A stretch of DNA of 64,000 nucleotides from positions 12,276,001 to 12,340,000 of the forward strand of contig NC_061459.1 in the NCBI RefSeq assembly GCF_022581195.2, written 5' to 3'. Origin of the DNA: Helicoverpa zea. Taxonomy: Eukaryota > Arthropoda > Insecta > Lepidoptera > Noctuidae. Under the pieces are notes generated by a model. It saw only the letters and a program-made list of their open reading frames with translations. It did no database searches and was not told the DNA's origin. Shown here in pieces: positions 47,427-59,721 of this stretch; position 1 is the stretch's first letter; each line of letters opens with the position of its first letter. A program made the translations under genes and the position numbers.

Positions 47427-48829
47427 GACGCGTCGCCAATAAAAAGGTCTATTTTATTATTCACTTAGAAACTTTTAACGAGAAAAGTTCATGTTTAAGT
47501 TTTGGACTTTTTATTAGGCTTTGCTTTGTTGAATAAAAAAATACATAAAGTCAGACTTTGGAAGTCGTCGCGTTGAGTTTCAATGAAGTTACGATCATAA
47601 TGATGATTTTCAGTCTTTTGACATTTTAGGTGACATAATTGAATTTGTTGTGCTGGAAGTGGTTATTATAACGCGTCAAGTAGCAGTTTTTTGGTACTTT
47701 ATGTATCTGTTTTAAAACATTCGTTGCATTATATGCTGAATAAATTAAGTCAAAATATTGTTGAAACAATGTGACCATAAAACTTACTACTAAAACAATC
47801 ACCGTGGCGTGCTTTCAAAAACTAAAATTAAAAATTAATTTACCATTGAATTTACATTAGTAATAAAATGTATACGCTCATAAATGTAATTTATTTACAT
47901 TTTAATTCAACAAAAACAAAACCGAACAATAAATCCGTATTTCAAAATGAAAATAATTATAAATTTTATATTCAGTCATAAAATATTCAGTTTGAATTTG
48001 AACTCAAGATATACTGAAGTATTTTACAGGCTTACAATAAAATTTGACGATTGAAATTACGAGGTCGTATAAGAAATTTTACGTCTTATTCAGGTGGTAA
48101 TAAAGTTTAAATTAGCTAATAGTTTTTGGGTTAGTATAATATCAATTTGTGCTACTTTTATTGGGTCACGTTAGGTTAGGGTCATTATAGGTTAGGCTAC
48201 ACGGAATGGGCGTTACTGGAGTTATATTGCAAGTAATGTTACTGATATAAGTGGATTTAAATTACGTTAAGGAAGATTTATTGAACTGGTTTCAAGTGAA
48301 TTTTTAGTACTTACCTAAACCTAAAAGTTTTGGCTGATATTTTTTCTACGAGGATAGGTAGAGTACCTTGCTATCATAAATATGGCGAGACTTACAAATG
48401 AAGTTTATTCACTGATACACTTTTTCGAAATTATGAAAACATCGCTTATAGGTAAATCAGCCTTAACAGGAAAAGCGAAACCAAAACGATTTGAAAAATC
48501 ATGTCTAATACATTTCTCAATTTATTATCTACCAATCTTGATTCTTCAACCTCAAGAACAAAGGTACGAATCTAACCAGCTTACAATCGGTCATCTTTTC
48601 AATCTTATTACAGTCCAATCATCTTAATTTCACTCGTAACAAATGGTATATTATTCCCTTTTCCCTGTTCAAGCCCACGAACGATAACCCGTGAAATTCC
48701 ATCGAGTTTGACATCATAATGCAGAGTTATCCCAATTTCTTATTTGGGGTCGTTCTTCTTTCACACTTTTCTTAATTTTTACTTTTCTTTTCTTTTAGCC
48801 GCCTTGTTGTTCTAGCTAACGCATCGGGA
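47427..48829. other. No feature seen
   Basis: AT-rich. A short 'gttaggttaggg' near 48170 is too short to be telomeric repeat. An 81-codon frame at 48382-48627 has no family features. Confidence 0.45.
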
Positions 48830-49085
48830 TCGACTCAGGGGTCGGGCCGAAATAGCTTTGTGGGTTTTAATTTTTTTTTACAAAGCAGCCCGTAGACTGG
48901 AAGATGGTGATTGATACACCCGTGCGTAGGAGAGCACGTTAATGACGGGCTTTCGTCTGATCGCTCCACGGTCTTGTCGGATTGCCGTCCCATCGGGCTA
49001 TGAGAGTGAAAGAATAGTGAGTGCACTTGTGTCTGCGCAAATGCTTGTGCACTACAGTACGTCCTACGCAAGTGGCTAATCTCCT
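48830..49085 (+). repeat. Interspersed repeat (same family as 57.8-58.0 kb)
   Basis: Contains 'ttgccgtcccatcgggctat' and 'gagagtgaaagaatagtgag' followed by 'tgcacttgtgtctgcgcaaa'. The complement is found at about 57950-58020. The class is unclear; the 76-78-codon frames across it are incidental. Confidence 0.65.
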
Positions 49086-49624
49086 TATAAAAGAACAGCT
49101 GGTATGGTTAGGAGGGCGTCATATCACTTTTCTTTTATTCCTTTTCTTCCTTACTGTCTGTCTGACGTCACAAGTAAAATTATTTCCAGTCATATCGTGT
49201 TTCACACAATTTAACGTTTCTTTGTACCCTTGCCCATTCCCCTGAGTTTAACATTATGATAAAACCATTTTTAACAATTTGTACGAGAAGGCACGCCTTA
49301 CTCATGATTGATTGCGTAGAACATTCAACAACAATAATAAACGTACATAATTAAAAGCAGATACTGATTAAAAATGTCACGCGAACTACACATTTTTGTG
49401 TGTTTGCTTTCATGCGTATAATGTACTAATATTTTGTGAAAGTTATTTTGTTTGTGCCTTGCTGGTGAATGGATTAATTGGCATCTTGTTACATGATTAA
49501 TTTGTGTTACAATTAAATCCTTTTTATTTGTTTTTGTGAAGGTTTCATGCCGCAGAATTAGTTGGTTGTAATTGTCACACAGCCAATAATCGTATTTTTT
49601 CTTTGGCAGCTCTTTTCCTAAATT
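49086..49624. other. No feature seen
   Basis: AT-rich spacer with no supported gene or repeat. Confidence 0.5.
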
Positions 49625-49785
49625 CTTGCCAATATTATAAACGCGAAAGTCAATCTGTCTTTTTGTCTGTCTGTCGCACTTTTACGTCAAAACTCCGGAA
49701 CTGTTTAAATGAGGTACCTGTCACAATCCGGTTGAGAGAAGTGATTCTCCCGGGACATGGGTGAAATATCTAGTATAAAAATATT
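49625..49785 (+). repeat. Common lepidopteran interspersed repeat
   Basis: 'aatattataaacgcgaaagt', then doubled 'gtctgtctgtc', then 'cgtcaaaactccggaactgt', ending 'gggacatgggtgaaatatct'. The layout matches a very widespread non-coding lepidopteran repeat. No termini could be fixed. Confidence 0.5.
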
Positions 49786-50782
49786 AATTCAGCATTTTTG
49801 TCACCATATTTCTATACAAAACAAAACTTTAAAATTCAATGAATTAGCGCTTATCCTTACACAAAATACCACCTCGGAAAATACCTCAACACAATATGGA
49901 AGGAACTTTTGTAATTGTCCCCCACTTTTGCATCCAAAATGCGGGGAGGTGTTGATTTTGGCTTATCATCCCTTAACACGCGGATTTTAGATGATATTAT
50001 AATACGTTTATTTGAATAAGATTAGACGTTAGAAATTAAGGCGATGAGTCGTTTGAAGCTGAGAGATTCGGCTTATCGTGAAAGGTTTAATTATTATTAT
50101 TAGATTTTAGTACCTTGCGTTGTTGTTTTGTTTTGTTTTTTCGTAATTATTATTTGCAAAACTTTGTAGATACATTTTGTCCTTGTTTTCTTGTGAAAGT
50201 TTTGTTTAGCATTATTTGACCTTCTAAGTAGGTATCTATTTTTGTATTATGAAGTAATTACGAGTGTCTACTATGTAACTTCCTGCTCCCGAATAAAAAA
50301 CTACAAAATCCAGTCTGTATATTAATGTCACAAAATAAAATCAAAATTCATGTAGACGACAGGTACCTACACAAGTCCAGCTCATTTACTCAAGAAAAGT
50401 GAACTAAAAAAATACCTTGAAAAACACTTCCGTTTAAAAAGCAAAGCTATTTAAATGTAATTAAACCTGAACCCTATTAGAGAGAAATGTAATAAAAATG
50501 CTACATCACTGATCGGTACTTCATTAATTAAACGGCTTTTATAAGAAGTTATTTTTAAAAGACTTTAAGCTCGACTTCTAAGTAATTAACTTAGTATAAA
50601 TTGACTAAGGATATGACGGATCGGATATCTACCTTATTTTGATGTGGGAAAATCTGTCTGTGGAGATTTTTAGGTAATGAAAGGTAACTTAGGATATTTT
50701 GGACATGTTTAAAGTAGCTTTTTATCATGTAAAATATCTTAACCTGAAATGAAACTAATTAGGTAGATACTAACCTTGTTAG
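49786..50782. other. No feature seen
   Basis: AT-rich spacer upstream of the first TA transposon; nothing supported. Confidence 0.5.
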
Positions 50783-50954
50783 GTATAGTAAGTTCAACTC
50801 AGTCTTGCGCGCGGCCTTATGTGTGGGTAACCCTTGTACATACACAGTGACTTTGTGTGCGTGACAAGAGGTACAGTCGGGTACAAATACAGTTATTTAG
50901 GGGTTACGGCTGTTTAAAGAAAAACAGTTATTACGTAATTTAATGTTCATTTAT

Positions 50955-51227
50955 TTATAATGATTCTGAATCGCTACTTGAAAAATCAAATGATGAATTT
51001 TCGGATTCGCTACTCTCACCGAGGTAAATTATAAATTTTGACTCCATGTCAAAATGTCTATAGTATTTTTCTTTTTTCTTTTGTACATGTCGACAAGTAT
51101 TACCCAACATCCCTTCATCAATATGACTTAAACGTTCATTTATGAGTTTCATTATTTCCGTCTTATTTTGGTCGACATTATGCGAAGCAATATTATTTTT
51201 TAAAATTCCCCACACATTTTGTTTACA
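50955..51227 (-). pseudogene. Tc1/mariner (IS630)-like transposase C-terminus, copy 1
   Basis: About 90 codons. The motif VWGILKNNIASHN, then IMKLINERLSHID and CRHVQKKKEKYY, matches the region after the last catalytic residue of DDE transposases of the IS630-Tc1-mariner type. The tail is acidic and serine-rich. The first codon shown by open-frame logic is GTG and is not a start; a stop lies four codons upstream. The catalytic DDE/D core is deleted. The lineage is inferred from motif recall. Confidence 0.65.
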
Positions 51228-51429
51228 TTATTATACTAGATTATACGTCTTTTTACATTCTTAGTCCACACTTTTATTTATTGTCCGCGTACCCCGAGAT
51301 CTAGAAAATATGTAAGGAGTATTTAATTCATCTTAGATATTTCACCTCATTTATTTCTTAGATACTGTCAACGTCAATTTGAAAAAACTTATGAGAAAAT
51401 AATGAAAAACTGTAAAATGTAATAATAAT

Positions 51430-52353
51430 AAAAAACTTTTTTACAAACAAATTAAACCGACTTCCAAAAACACTAAAAAGCAAAAAAAAAAAAAACTAAT
51501 TTTAGGTGCATGGGCCTAGAAGTCGGTGTCTAATGGATGTTACTAAGTTAATTTTGCCACCGACTTCTAGGCCGATGCACCTAAAATTAGTTTTTTTTTT
51601 TTGCTTTTTAGTGTTTTTGGAAGTCGGTTTAATTTTTTTGTAAAAAAGTTTTTTATTTACAGCTTTTCAGTGATACAAATACTTGTCACTATCCATATAA
51701 GTGGAAAGTTCTCATCAATACAAAGAATATAAGCCCAAATACGAGGTATTTTACATATTCAGTTGTCGAGTTCCCTCGACCTTCTCTGGTCTCCATCATC
51801 ATGTCAGCTCCAAACCTTCACTGTTGCAAAGGTCTAGTCAATACAAATAATATAAGCCCAAACACGAGGTAGTTTACATATTCTGTTATGGAGTTCCCTC
51901 GACCCTCTCTGGTCTCCATCATCAGGTCAGCTCCGAACCATCATTGTTGCAAAGGTCTAGTCAATTCAAATAATATAAGCCCAAATACGAGGTAGTTTAC
52001 ATATTCAGTTGTCGAGTTCCCTCGACCCTCTCTGGTCTCCATCATCAGGTCAGCTCCAAACCTTCACTGTTGAATAGTGCTTTCAGGCATACGCCTGAGT
52101 GTAAAGTTTTTACCTTATGTATGCCTACAACTTTCGAAGGTTGCCCTCGATTTCTCAGGGTTTCCATCATCAGATCCTGACTTGATGAATATGGGACCAA
52201 CTGGCAGCTATTCCGCGTCGAACAAAAAAAGAATCACGTAAATCGGTCCATAAACCTCGGAGTAATCGATGTACATACATATAAAAAAAAAAAAAAAAAA
52301 AAAACATACCGGCCGAATTGAGAACCTCCTCCTTTTTGGGAAGTCGGTTAAAA
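51430..52353. mobile_element. Foldback element nested in the TA transposon, copy 1
   Basis: Begins with a tight palindrome (51430-51660), whose arms of about 95 bp contain aaaccgacttcc and tggaagtcggttt and whose centre is the family core (agaagtcggtgtctaatgga...caccgacttct). Then comes one long arm with three tandem 123-bp units (ctccatcatc at 51791, 51914 and 52037), ending 'ttttgggaagtcggttaaaa'. Intact 16-nt stem-loops are at 51765-51780 and 52011-52026; the middle unit has a mutated copy. A poly(A) tract lies near 52284-52303. Confidence 0.8.
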
Positions 52354-52475
52354 AGCTTTGAATGTTGTTTCATTTTTTGAAACGCTACCTGACTCCTTAA
52401 ACATTTTCTCCGTGAAGAACTAGACATTTTCGTAAACGACTGTACCCATAACAAAAAGCGATAAGAACACGTCAT
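52350..52475 (-). pseudogene. Possible transposase N-terminal remnant, copy 1
   Basis: The open frame starts at 52475 or, more likely, at the internal Met at 52427 (MSSSSRRKCLRSQ...). It is basic and Ser-rich and runs into the foldback insertion at about 52350. Its position next to one inverted repeat and its strand match the C-terminal remnant, so it is probably the other end of the same gene. No domain is recognisable. Confidence 0.4.
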
Positions 52476-52591
52476 GCTCGGACGACGTCACTGTCACACG
52501 AATGAAAGTTGTATATTTACAAGCCGACGCACACATAGGGCCGCGCGCAAATCTGAGTTGAACTATCTATACTTATACCAGGTATCTTGAC

Positions 52592-52845
52592 GACCTCTGA
52601 GACGCAAAGGTCACCAAGCCGTCCTGCCGAATCTGAGGTCCCGGGTTCGATTCCCGGTTCGGTCGACATTTGTGTGATGAGCATGCTTGTTGGCCGTGGT
52701 CTGGGTGTTACAATATGTATTTATAAATATGTATATATGTAGCTATTTGTAGTTGATCAGTTGTGTTAGCACCCATAACACAAGTTAATTAATAACTTAC
52801 CATGGGGCTAACCGACCGTGTGTGAAAAGGTGTCCCGACATTATT
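52592..52845 (+). mobile_element. tRNA-derived SINE, copy 3
   Basis: Same family as 12268 and 20394. The A-box region is degraded ('ctgagacgcaaaggtcacca'), but the B box ggttcgattccc, the body and the 'gtgtgaaaaggtgtcccgac' end are preserved, followed by a T-rich tail. It lies 20 bp beyond the end of the TA transposon. Confidence 0.85.
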
Positions 52846-53723
52846 TTTTTTATTTTTTATCTTTTTAATCTATACCTACTTACTATTTTTGTTTGTTTGT
52901 ACTCTAAAGGATACGAAACTACTGAAACAATTTTAAAAATTCTTGCATTTTTGGAAAGCTACATTCTTCCCGAGTAACATAGGCTAAAGGTATTTTATCC
53001 CAGTAAGGACAGTAGGTAGTCTCCACAAGACGCGGGTGAAACCGCAGCAAAACGGTAAGTTATTAACTAAAATTCTCAATTTATTACTTCACCATTTGTC
53101 AAAGGCTTTGTAAACCAAAAAGCAACATATTCCAAAACAAAAAAAACTTCCGAAAAAATTAACAACTCCATCGAGTTTCAACGAAAAAGTGTCAACCCTA
53201 CCAAACCTTTTTATAAAACAGAAAACTATATGAATCCGTTTCTTTTATAAATTGAAAGCAACACTATAGGATAGAGGATTTTATCCATATTCCCACAGGA
53301 AGATTGAAAATGGGTCACTGAAATTTTGATGCAAATGGAAGGAGCTTAGCTTTTAGCCGCTCGCTGTTATTTTTGTACTAAACTAGGTTTTCTTAGGAAT
53401 AGAACAATGAAAGGGGATACAATTTTATGTGGTTTCAGGATAAAATAAATATATGTACATGTATTGAAAGAATTGGTTTTATATTTTTATCAGATTTTTT
53501 TTCGATACATTATTTTTATTGACTTTATTGATCTAAACTAATATACGAGGACACATTTTTTGTTTGTTTATTTTTACCTTAAAGTCTCGGAAACTACTGA
53601 ACCTATTTAAAATATTATTTCACAGTCGAAAAACTGCATTCTTCCCTAGCAACATAGGCTATATATTTTATCCCGATAGTTTCCATGGGACGGGAGTGAA
53701 TCTGCGGGAAGTCTATTATAAAT
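52846..53723. repeat. Two decayed inverted copies of the 35.4-kb repeat in AT-rich DNA
   Basis: 52880-53060 ('gagtaacataggctaaaggt', 'gacgcgggtgaaaccgc') and 53545-53720 ('tagcaacataggctatatat', 'gggacgggagtgaatctgcg') match the complement of 35386-35600. No gene is present. Confidence 0.55.
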
Positions 53724-56366
53724 AAACCGGCCAAGTGCGAGTCGGACTCGCGCACCGAGGGTTCCGTACAAATGCTGTATAGATAAAAAGTGAGTTTCGC
53801 GCCAACCGTTCAGTTTAGAACAATCATAGTTATGGTAATTTCGTGAGAGTCAAAATAGTTAATATTTTTTATTTTATAATATAACTAAAATAATAGGCCA
53901 GTACCTTGTAAAAGTTATTTTATTGAAGTTATTTATATACAACATTTTATAGTCATCATTCAGAAATCTGATTGAAAATAACTAATTATGTCTTAAAGGT
54001 CATGGGGCATATCTGACCCGCTTTGTAAAAAGTGGCGGACATGAATCAAAGTAGTTTTAAATCGTGGAGAATGGTATGACGTTTCTTTGAATATAAATAT
54101 TTTATTAAAATTCCATGGAGACGAATGTCCAGGATCGTTTGAAAAATATAAAAGACAAGCAGTTTCAGAGGATTGTACAGGTTGCAATGCTAGTTTTTAT
54201 TGTTAAAGACATTTCATAAAGAAGGAAGGTGCCAATCCGGATGACCAGGATCTGATGAGGATCTGGAAACCCTGAGAAATCGAGGGCAACTCTTGAATAT
54301 TGTAGGCACGCATCGAGTCATAACCAGACATGTGAGTGTATTTTTGAGGGTACTGGTAAACAGTGAAGGTTTGGAGCTGATTTGATTATGGAGACTACAG
54401 AGAGTCAAGGGAACTCCCGAACGGTATGTTGCAACTACCATGTGTTTGGGCTTATTTTATTCGTATTGGCGAAGACTTTCCACAAAGATAGGTTTGACTG
54501 CCATTGTGGGATCGACAGCTAAGATCAGATATAGTTATGGGAACAACTCCTTTACAATTTATAACGTAACCTTGTGTTGGAGCTTATTTTATTTTAGGTG
54601 ATGAGAATTCACGACTAACTTGGGTTAAAGCAGCCATTGCAGGAATGGGATCTTTTATTTTTGAGGGATTAATCACCTAAAGAGCCCCAGTTTCAGGTTT
54701 TTTTCGAAACCGCCTGACGACTTGTAGCTGTCGAATTGTAACAACGACTTCTAGAGAGTAGGATTCGGGGCTGCTGGCTTTACGTTTCTAGAGCCTTGAC
54801 AAAAGTGTAATTCTGTCCCTTTCTTTGTTTTATAAAGTCGGCATTATTTTATTTTGTAGCATTTTACAAAAAAATCCAACTTCAATCATATAAAAAAGCA
54901 ACAAGAAAACAAAAGCAAGAAAGAAATTAAAAAGATGTTAGGTGCATCGGTCTAGAAGTCGGTGTCTAGAGGATGCATCTATATTTATTTAACCACCGAG
55001 ATCTAGACCGATGCATATAAACAGTTTTCTTGTTGTTTTAGAAGTTGTTTTCTTTTTGTAAAAAGTTTTTATTTTTAACTTTTGTGAAAAGTTCTCGTCA
55101 ATACGAATAATATAAGCCCAAACACGACGTAACTAAAACATACCGAGTTCTCTCGACTTTCTCACGTCTCCATCATCAGATAAGCTCTAAACCTTCACTG
55201 TTTGATAGTATCACCAGACATACATCTGAGAATCAAGTTTTAATCCTATGCATGCCTACAATTTCTGATAGTTGCCCTCGATTTCTCAGGATTTCCATCA
55301 TCAGATCCTGACTTGATGACAATGGAAGTAAACGGCGAGTATACTCTTTCACTACAAAGAAATGATTTCTCAAATCCGTCAAACTTGGTCGTTTAAATTC
55401 CCCATTGAAATGAGGAAAATATTTGATGTTTACACCTGATTTTCTCTAGATTCCCATGGTTCACATTGATGCGACTAATGCCATAGTAAATCAGAGCCTT
55501 TATCATTATACTGTGCTATATTTCGTTCGTATCCGCCGTGGGTATGGTTTTCATACTAAGGTGCCCAATGACCTTTGAATGATTTAAAATTTTTCACAGT
55601 TTAGAGGCCATTATATTTAAGAAGTGTTTGATATGAATTTCACTTTTTATTCAACACTTTAATATCTCTACGCGTTCATGTGAAAAAGGGTAGGTAGTAA
55701 GTTTATAATTATTAAAAAAATATTTTATGTCATGTAAGCAAAAATAATATTTTAATATTTTATGTAACTTCAAATTTATCATTTTCGCAATTTTTCCTTT
55801 ATCTGTACTATATAACGTTGCTTCGTGCCGAATTTTAAGATTCTGAGTTCACGGGAAGTACCTTGTAGGTTTTGATTCCCTAGCGTGTGACGGAAACTCG
55901 TCTAAGGTGTCGGTAAAACTACTGTATCTTTTGATCGCGTTAACTTAGAAGTTTGATTTTTTCATTGCTTAAAGGGACAATAGACCTAGGTATTTGGTAT
56001 AAATTTCAATTTGGTACCTTTATTCGTTCGTGAGAAATAAGGTAGTAAGTTTCATTTTATTAAAATATTTTTATTATATTATATAACAAAAAAAATGAGA
56101 TTTTCGCAATTTTTCCTATATTTGCATTATATAACAATGCTTCATGCCAAATTTCAAGATTCTGAGTTTACGGGAAGTACCCTGTAGGTTTTGATTCCTT
56201 TGCGAGTGTCGAGAATTTGTTGAAAATATCGACATAATCGGTTGTATCTTTTGATTGGCTTGGCTTAGAAGCTTGATATTTTCACAGCCTAAAGGGACAA
56301 TAGACCCGAGTATTTCATGTGAATTTCAGCTTGATACGTCCACGCGTTCTTAAGATAAAGGGTCTT

Positions 56367-56409
<43 letters not shown>

Positions 56410-56471
56410 GGACAACAAAGTGATCCTATAAGGGTTCCGTTTTTTCCTTTCGAGGTACGGAACCCTAAAAA
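53724..56471 (-). mobile_element. Composite repeat B, inverted partner of A
   Basis: Reverse complement of composite A without the I-type LINE, LINE tail and SINE. Ends are 'aaccggccaagtgcgagtcg' and 'ggtacggaaccctaaaaa'. A foldback-family core (gtctagaagtcggtgtctag, about 54952, to accgagatctagaccgat, about 55000) lies near the middle, with diverged inverted arms at 54220-54450 and 55090-55330. It retains about 470 bp missing from A. Minus-strand frames within it are not genes. Confidence 0.8.
56366..56410 (+). repeat. (AGAC)n microsatellite
   Basis: About eleven units; the complement of the GTCT tract in composite A at the same place in the element. Confidence 0.95.
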
Positions 56472-56932
56472 GGCTATTTTACACCATATTATATGACAAA
56501 AGATGTCTCTTCTTTGACCATATATTCTATAGCCCAAAACATAAACACCATTACGGCTCCCCTAAAGGCACCTTGGCCCAATTTGGTCACCTTTGTTACG
56601 TAGAAAAAGGCCATAATCTCTTAAGTGAAAGACTTGCTTTGCATCCATTAACTACTTAATGACTTTTGTAATTTTTTTCTTCATAGCGAGTTTTTTAATG
56701 GCGTCGAAAATTTCATGGTTTTCGTTCTAATTTAATTTTTACTTGACTAAAATTGATTGATGACGCTGTTTCTGCCTGTTTTGATTATTTATCTATGGTG
56801 TAAAGTTTTCAATTTTCGAAATGACTCTAGTTTATGTCTGTTACATTTATACCTTGGATTGAAGATTTAAAATTGACCAAACGAAAGTGCCTAAGAAACA
56901 AACAATTGAATAATGGTAGAACTTCAAATATA
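56472..56932. other. No feature seen
   Basis: AT-rich spacer between composite B and the MITE; no gene or repeat structure supported. Confidence 0.5.
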
Positions 56933-57332
56933 TCGGGTGTGTCGTTCACAATCACATTAAATGAAATGCGTTAATATACTGGTTAATATATGTCGATTAA
57001 CACAAAGATAAAAGAAAAATACGTAAAAATAAAAAAAAATATATTTTTTTCAAACAAAGTAAATGGAATAAAAATGTGCAAAAATTAGAACACCATATAA
57101 AAGTCAACAACTGAAATTCTCCCTTGAAAACTGACAGCTGTCAACTGATCAAAACATACGATACTCCTAACTTTATCTCTGCTTTACACATGATGTTGTA
57201 ATTTATAAAAACGAAAAATGACTCCTGTGGTTAAACCATTGAATGGATTAGGTTATTTTTTTTACAATTCGCCATAGAATATCATAAAGTATATACGATA
57301 TGATTTAATGTGATTGTGAACGACACACCCGA
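56933..57332 (-). mobile_element. TA-flanked MITE, copy 2 (unoccupied)
   Basis: 400 bp with perfect terminal inverted repeats of 30 bp beginning TCGGGTGTGTCGTTCAC, flanked by TA (56931-56932 and 57333-57334). It aligns inverted to 39990-41003. Where that copy carries the Harbinger-type element, this one reads 'aaagttaggag' (minus strand) with one TTA. Confidence 0.9.
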
Positions 57333-57789
57333 TATAAAATGGGTCAAAATAGATAAAACCGGACTTAAAACTAACACAAAACAAGAAACTAAAGCCAGCC
57401 AGACACAATAAGAACAAAACAGCATCAGTATTAAAAAACACACTTTTCCTATTTGTATTTCCAATCGGCCATTGAGTCTACAGTGCCTGGAATCTTCTAG
57501 AATCTTTCAGAATCTTCGGAAACTCGTATTTACGTTCCATCGATTGGCTGGGCTTTATTACTTTGTTCCGAAGCTATTTTTCTATTGCTTTGCATAAACA
57601 CAACCCTCTCCAAAAATGTGTGTTGTGAATAAGCTTACGTTGGGCTGTTCTGTTTGCACAACATTTTTGAAGTACTGTACTCTCTTTTAAGCATTTTTAG
57701 TAGTCTTCCTAACTTATACAGACAGAGTATAGCTGATTGAAATTGGTTTGGTGGTTTGGGTGGTTTCCTCATATAACGAGATCAGCCAG
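57333..57789. other. No feature seen
   Basis: AT-rich spacer. An 'atcttctagaatctttcaga' 'atcttcgg' direct repeat is the only structure noted. Confidence 0.45.
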
Positions 57790-58030
57790 CTTTTTTTTCT
57801 TTTTTTTTTTAACGACGTCAAAAATCATCAAATGACCCCTCCCGCTGTGGGTTAGCAGCGGTGAGGGAGTGTCAGACTCTTACTGACTAAAAACCGTCGT
57901 GTTCCGTCATAGGCCTTTTATGTACCAGGGGCGCTGGACATATTATAGTGCACCGGCATTTGCGCAGACACAGTTGCACTCACCATTCCTTTACTCTCAT
58001 AGCCCGATGGGTCGGCAACAACTCAGGAAC
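57790..58030 (-). repeat. Interspersed repeat (same family as 48.8-49.1 kb)
   Basis: 'gacccctcccgctgtgggtt' 'agcagcggtgagggagtgtc' at one side, and 'ttactctcatagcccgatgg' at the other, which is the complement of the 48.9-kb copy. It is GC-richer than its surroundings. No coding assignment. Confidence 0.6.
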
Positions 58031-59075
58031 AAAAGAAGAGCAGTGTCAATTGATCATTTATCAAGAAAACCTATAGGCTACTTTTATTCGGATGCATGAT
58101 TAATAACTTCCCTGTCTCATGAGTCATATGATACACACTAATTGTTTAACTATTGTGTCTACACCGTGGACATTGAAGAAGTTAAGCTTCCACGAGAAAC
58201 TAAACTACCTAGACATAGGTACAATACTTGAATGAACAAAACTTTGAAGTTTAAGGCGTAGAAGCGAAAACTTTACAATTGTCTACACCCAAATAATATA
58301 GTTACAGATGAGTCCATAATGTTCCTGAAAATCACAAGAGAACTCGAATATTCGGTAGAAATATCCATCTTTCAGAAGTTCGCAGTCCGTGAGGGAAAGT
58401 TCGGCTTACTTTTACTTATATTTCAGGATATTGAAGAACTTGTAAAACGACAACTGACGGGCCCTATCTTCTTGTGTATTATTTTGTGTACTTACCTTAG
58501 TTGTTATTTTCAGGTCATCTGAAAAAAAAAATCTTGTTGTCTTCAGATTCAAAACGTGGTAAGTAGGTAAAAAAATAGCTTTATTTTTTTTCTTTACTCA
58601 TGTAACAATTTTAATATAATAATTTTATGTTTATGTGTCTAGCTTTTTTTCTCTAAAATCACTGTTTAATTACAAAGTAATTGTGACCATTTAATACCAA
58701 AATGGTAAACAATTGTCTAAACCTATGATATCTACAAAACTTCGAGTTTATTAAATACCCAAGAAAACAAAGTGCAGCCGTCAAGAAGTTTGAAAGTTTC
58801 CCCTTATTTCTCTTTATACTGGAAATTTATAGTAGAAAATAATCAATCAGCTTTGCAGTGAGTGCATTTGACCGTTCCGATATCGGCGCAATGATGGATG
58901 GTATGCGCTATGTATTGCGAATATTAAAACTTTTGGAAAACACCTGAGTTTTGTTAATGTGAAATATGATGTTTTTGTGAAAAATAGGTTATTTTTTATA
59001 GATATACAATCTTTGTACAGAAAAATTGGGACATATGCTTAAAGTTATGTGTAATTATTTTTGAAGTTAAAACTG
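58031..59075. other. No feature seen
   Basis: AT-rich spacer; frames of 60-70 codons lack any recognisable feature. Confidence 0.5.
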
Positions 59076-59247
59076 GTATAGTAAGTTCAACTCAGTCTTG
59101 CGCGCGGCCTTATGTGTGGGTAACCCTTGTACATACACAGTGACTTTGTGTGCGTGACAAGAGGTACAGTCGGGTACAAATACAGTTATTTAGGGGTTAC
59201 GGCTGTTTAAAGAAAAACAGTTATTACGTAATTTAATGTTCATTTAT

Positions 59248-59520
59248 TTATAATGATTCTGAATCGCTACTTGAAAAATCAAATGATGAATTTTCGGATT
59301 CGCTACTCTCACCGAGGTAAATTATAAATTTTGACTCCATGTCAAAATGTCTATAGTATTTTTCTTTTTTCTTTTGTACATGTCGACAAGTATTACCCAA
59401 CATCCCTTCATCAATATGACTTAAACGTTCATTTATGAGTTTCATTATTTCCGTCTTATTTTGGTCGACATTATGCGAAGCAATATTATTTTTTAAAATT
59501 CCCCACACATTTTGTTTACA
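59248..59520 (-). pseudogene. Tc1/mariner (IS630)-like transposase C-terminus, copy 2
   Basis: Same residues as 50955-51227, with no difference seen. The VWGILKNNIASHN motif and acidic tail are retained, and the catalytic core is absent. Confidence 0.65.
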
Positions 59521-59721
59521 TTATTATACTAGATTATACGTCTTTTTACATTCTTAGTCCACACTTTTATTTATTGTCCGCGTACCCCGAGATCTAGAAA
59601 ATATGTAAGGAGTATTTAATTCATCTTAGATATTTCACCTCATTTATTTCTTAGATACTGTCAACGTCAATTTGAAAAAACTTATGAGAAAATAATGAAA
59701 AACTGTAAAATGTAATAATAA

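Larger units (their letters stand above)
50783..52572 (-). mobile_element. 1.79-kb TA-type DNA transposon, copy 1
   Basis: Terminal inverted repeats of about 45 bp start GTATAG(ta/at)AGTTCAACTCAG and continue with ttgcgcgcggcc and tatgtgtg. It is nearly identical to 59076-60864, while flanking DNA differs on both sides, so the boundaries coincide with the inverted repeats. The ends carry TATA, compatible with TA target duplication in a GTAC site. Only the two ends of a transposase gene remain, and a foldback element sits between them, so it is non-autonomous. Confidence 0.85.

Noticed and set aside
48165..48200. Interstitial telomeric repeat (TTAGG)n
   Set aside because: Only two adjacent units; expected by chance in this composition.
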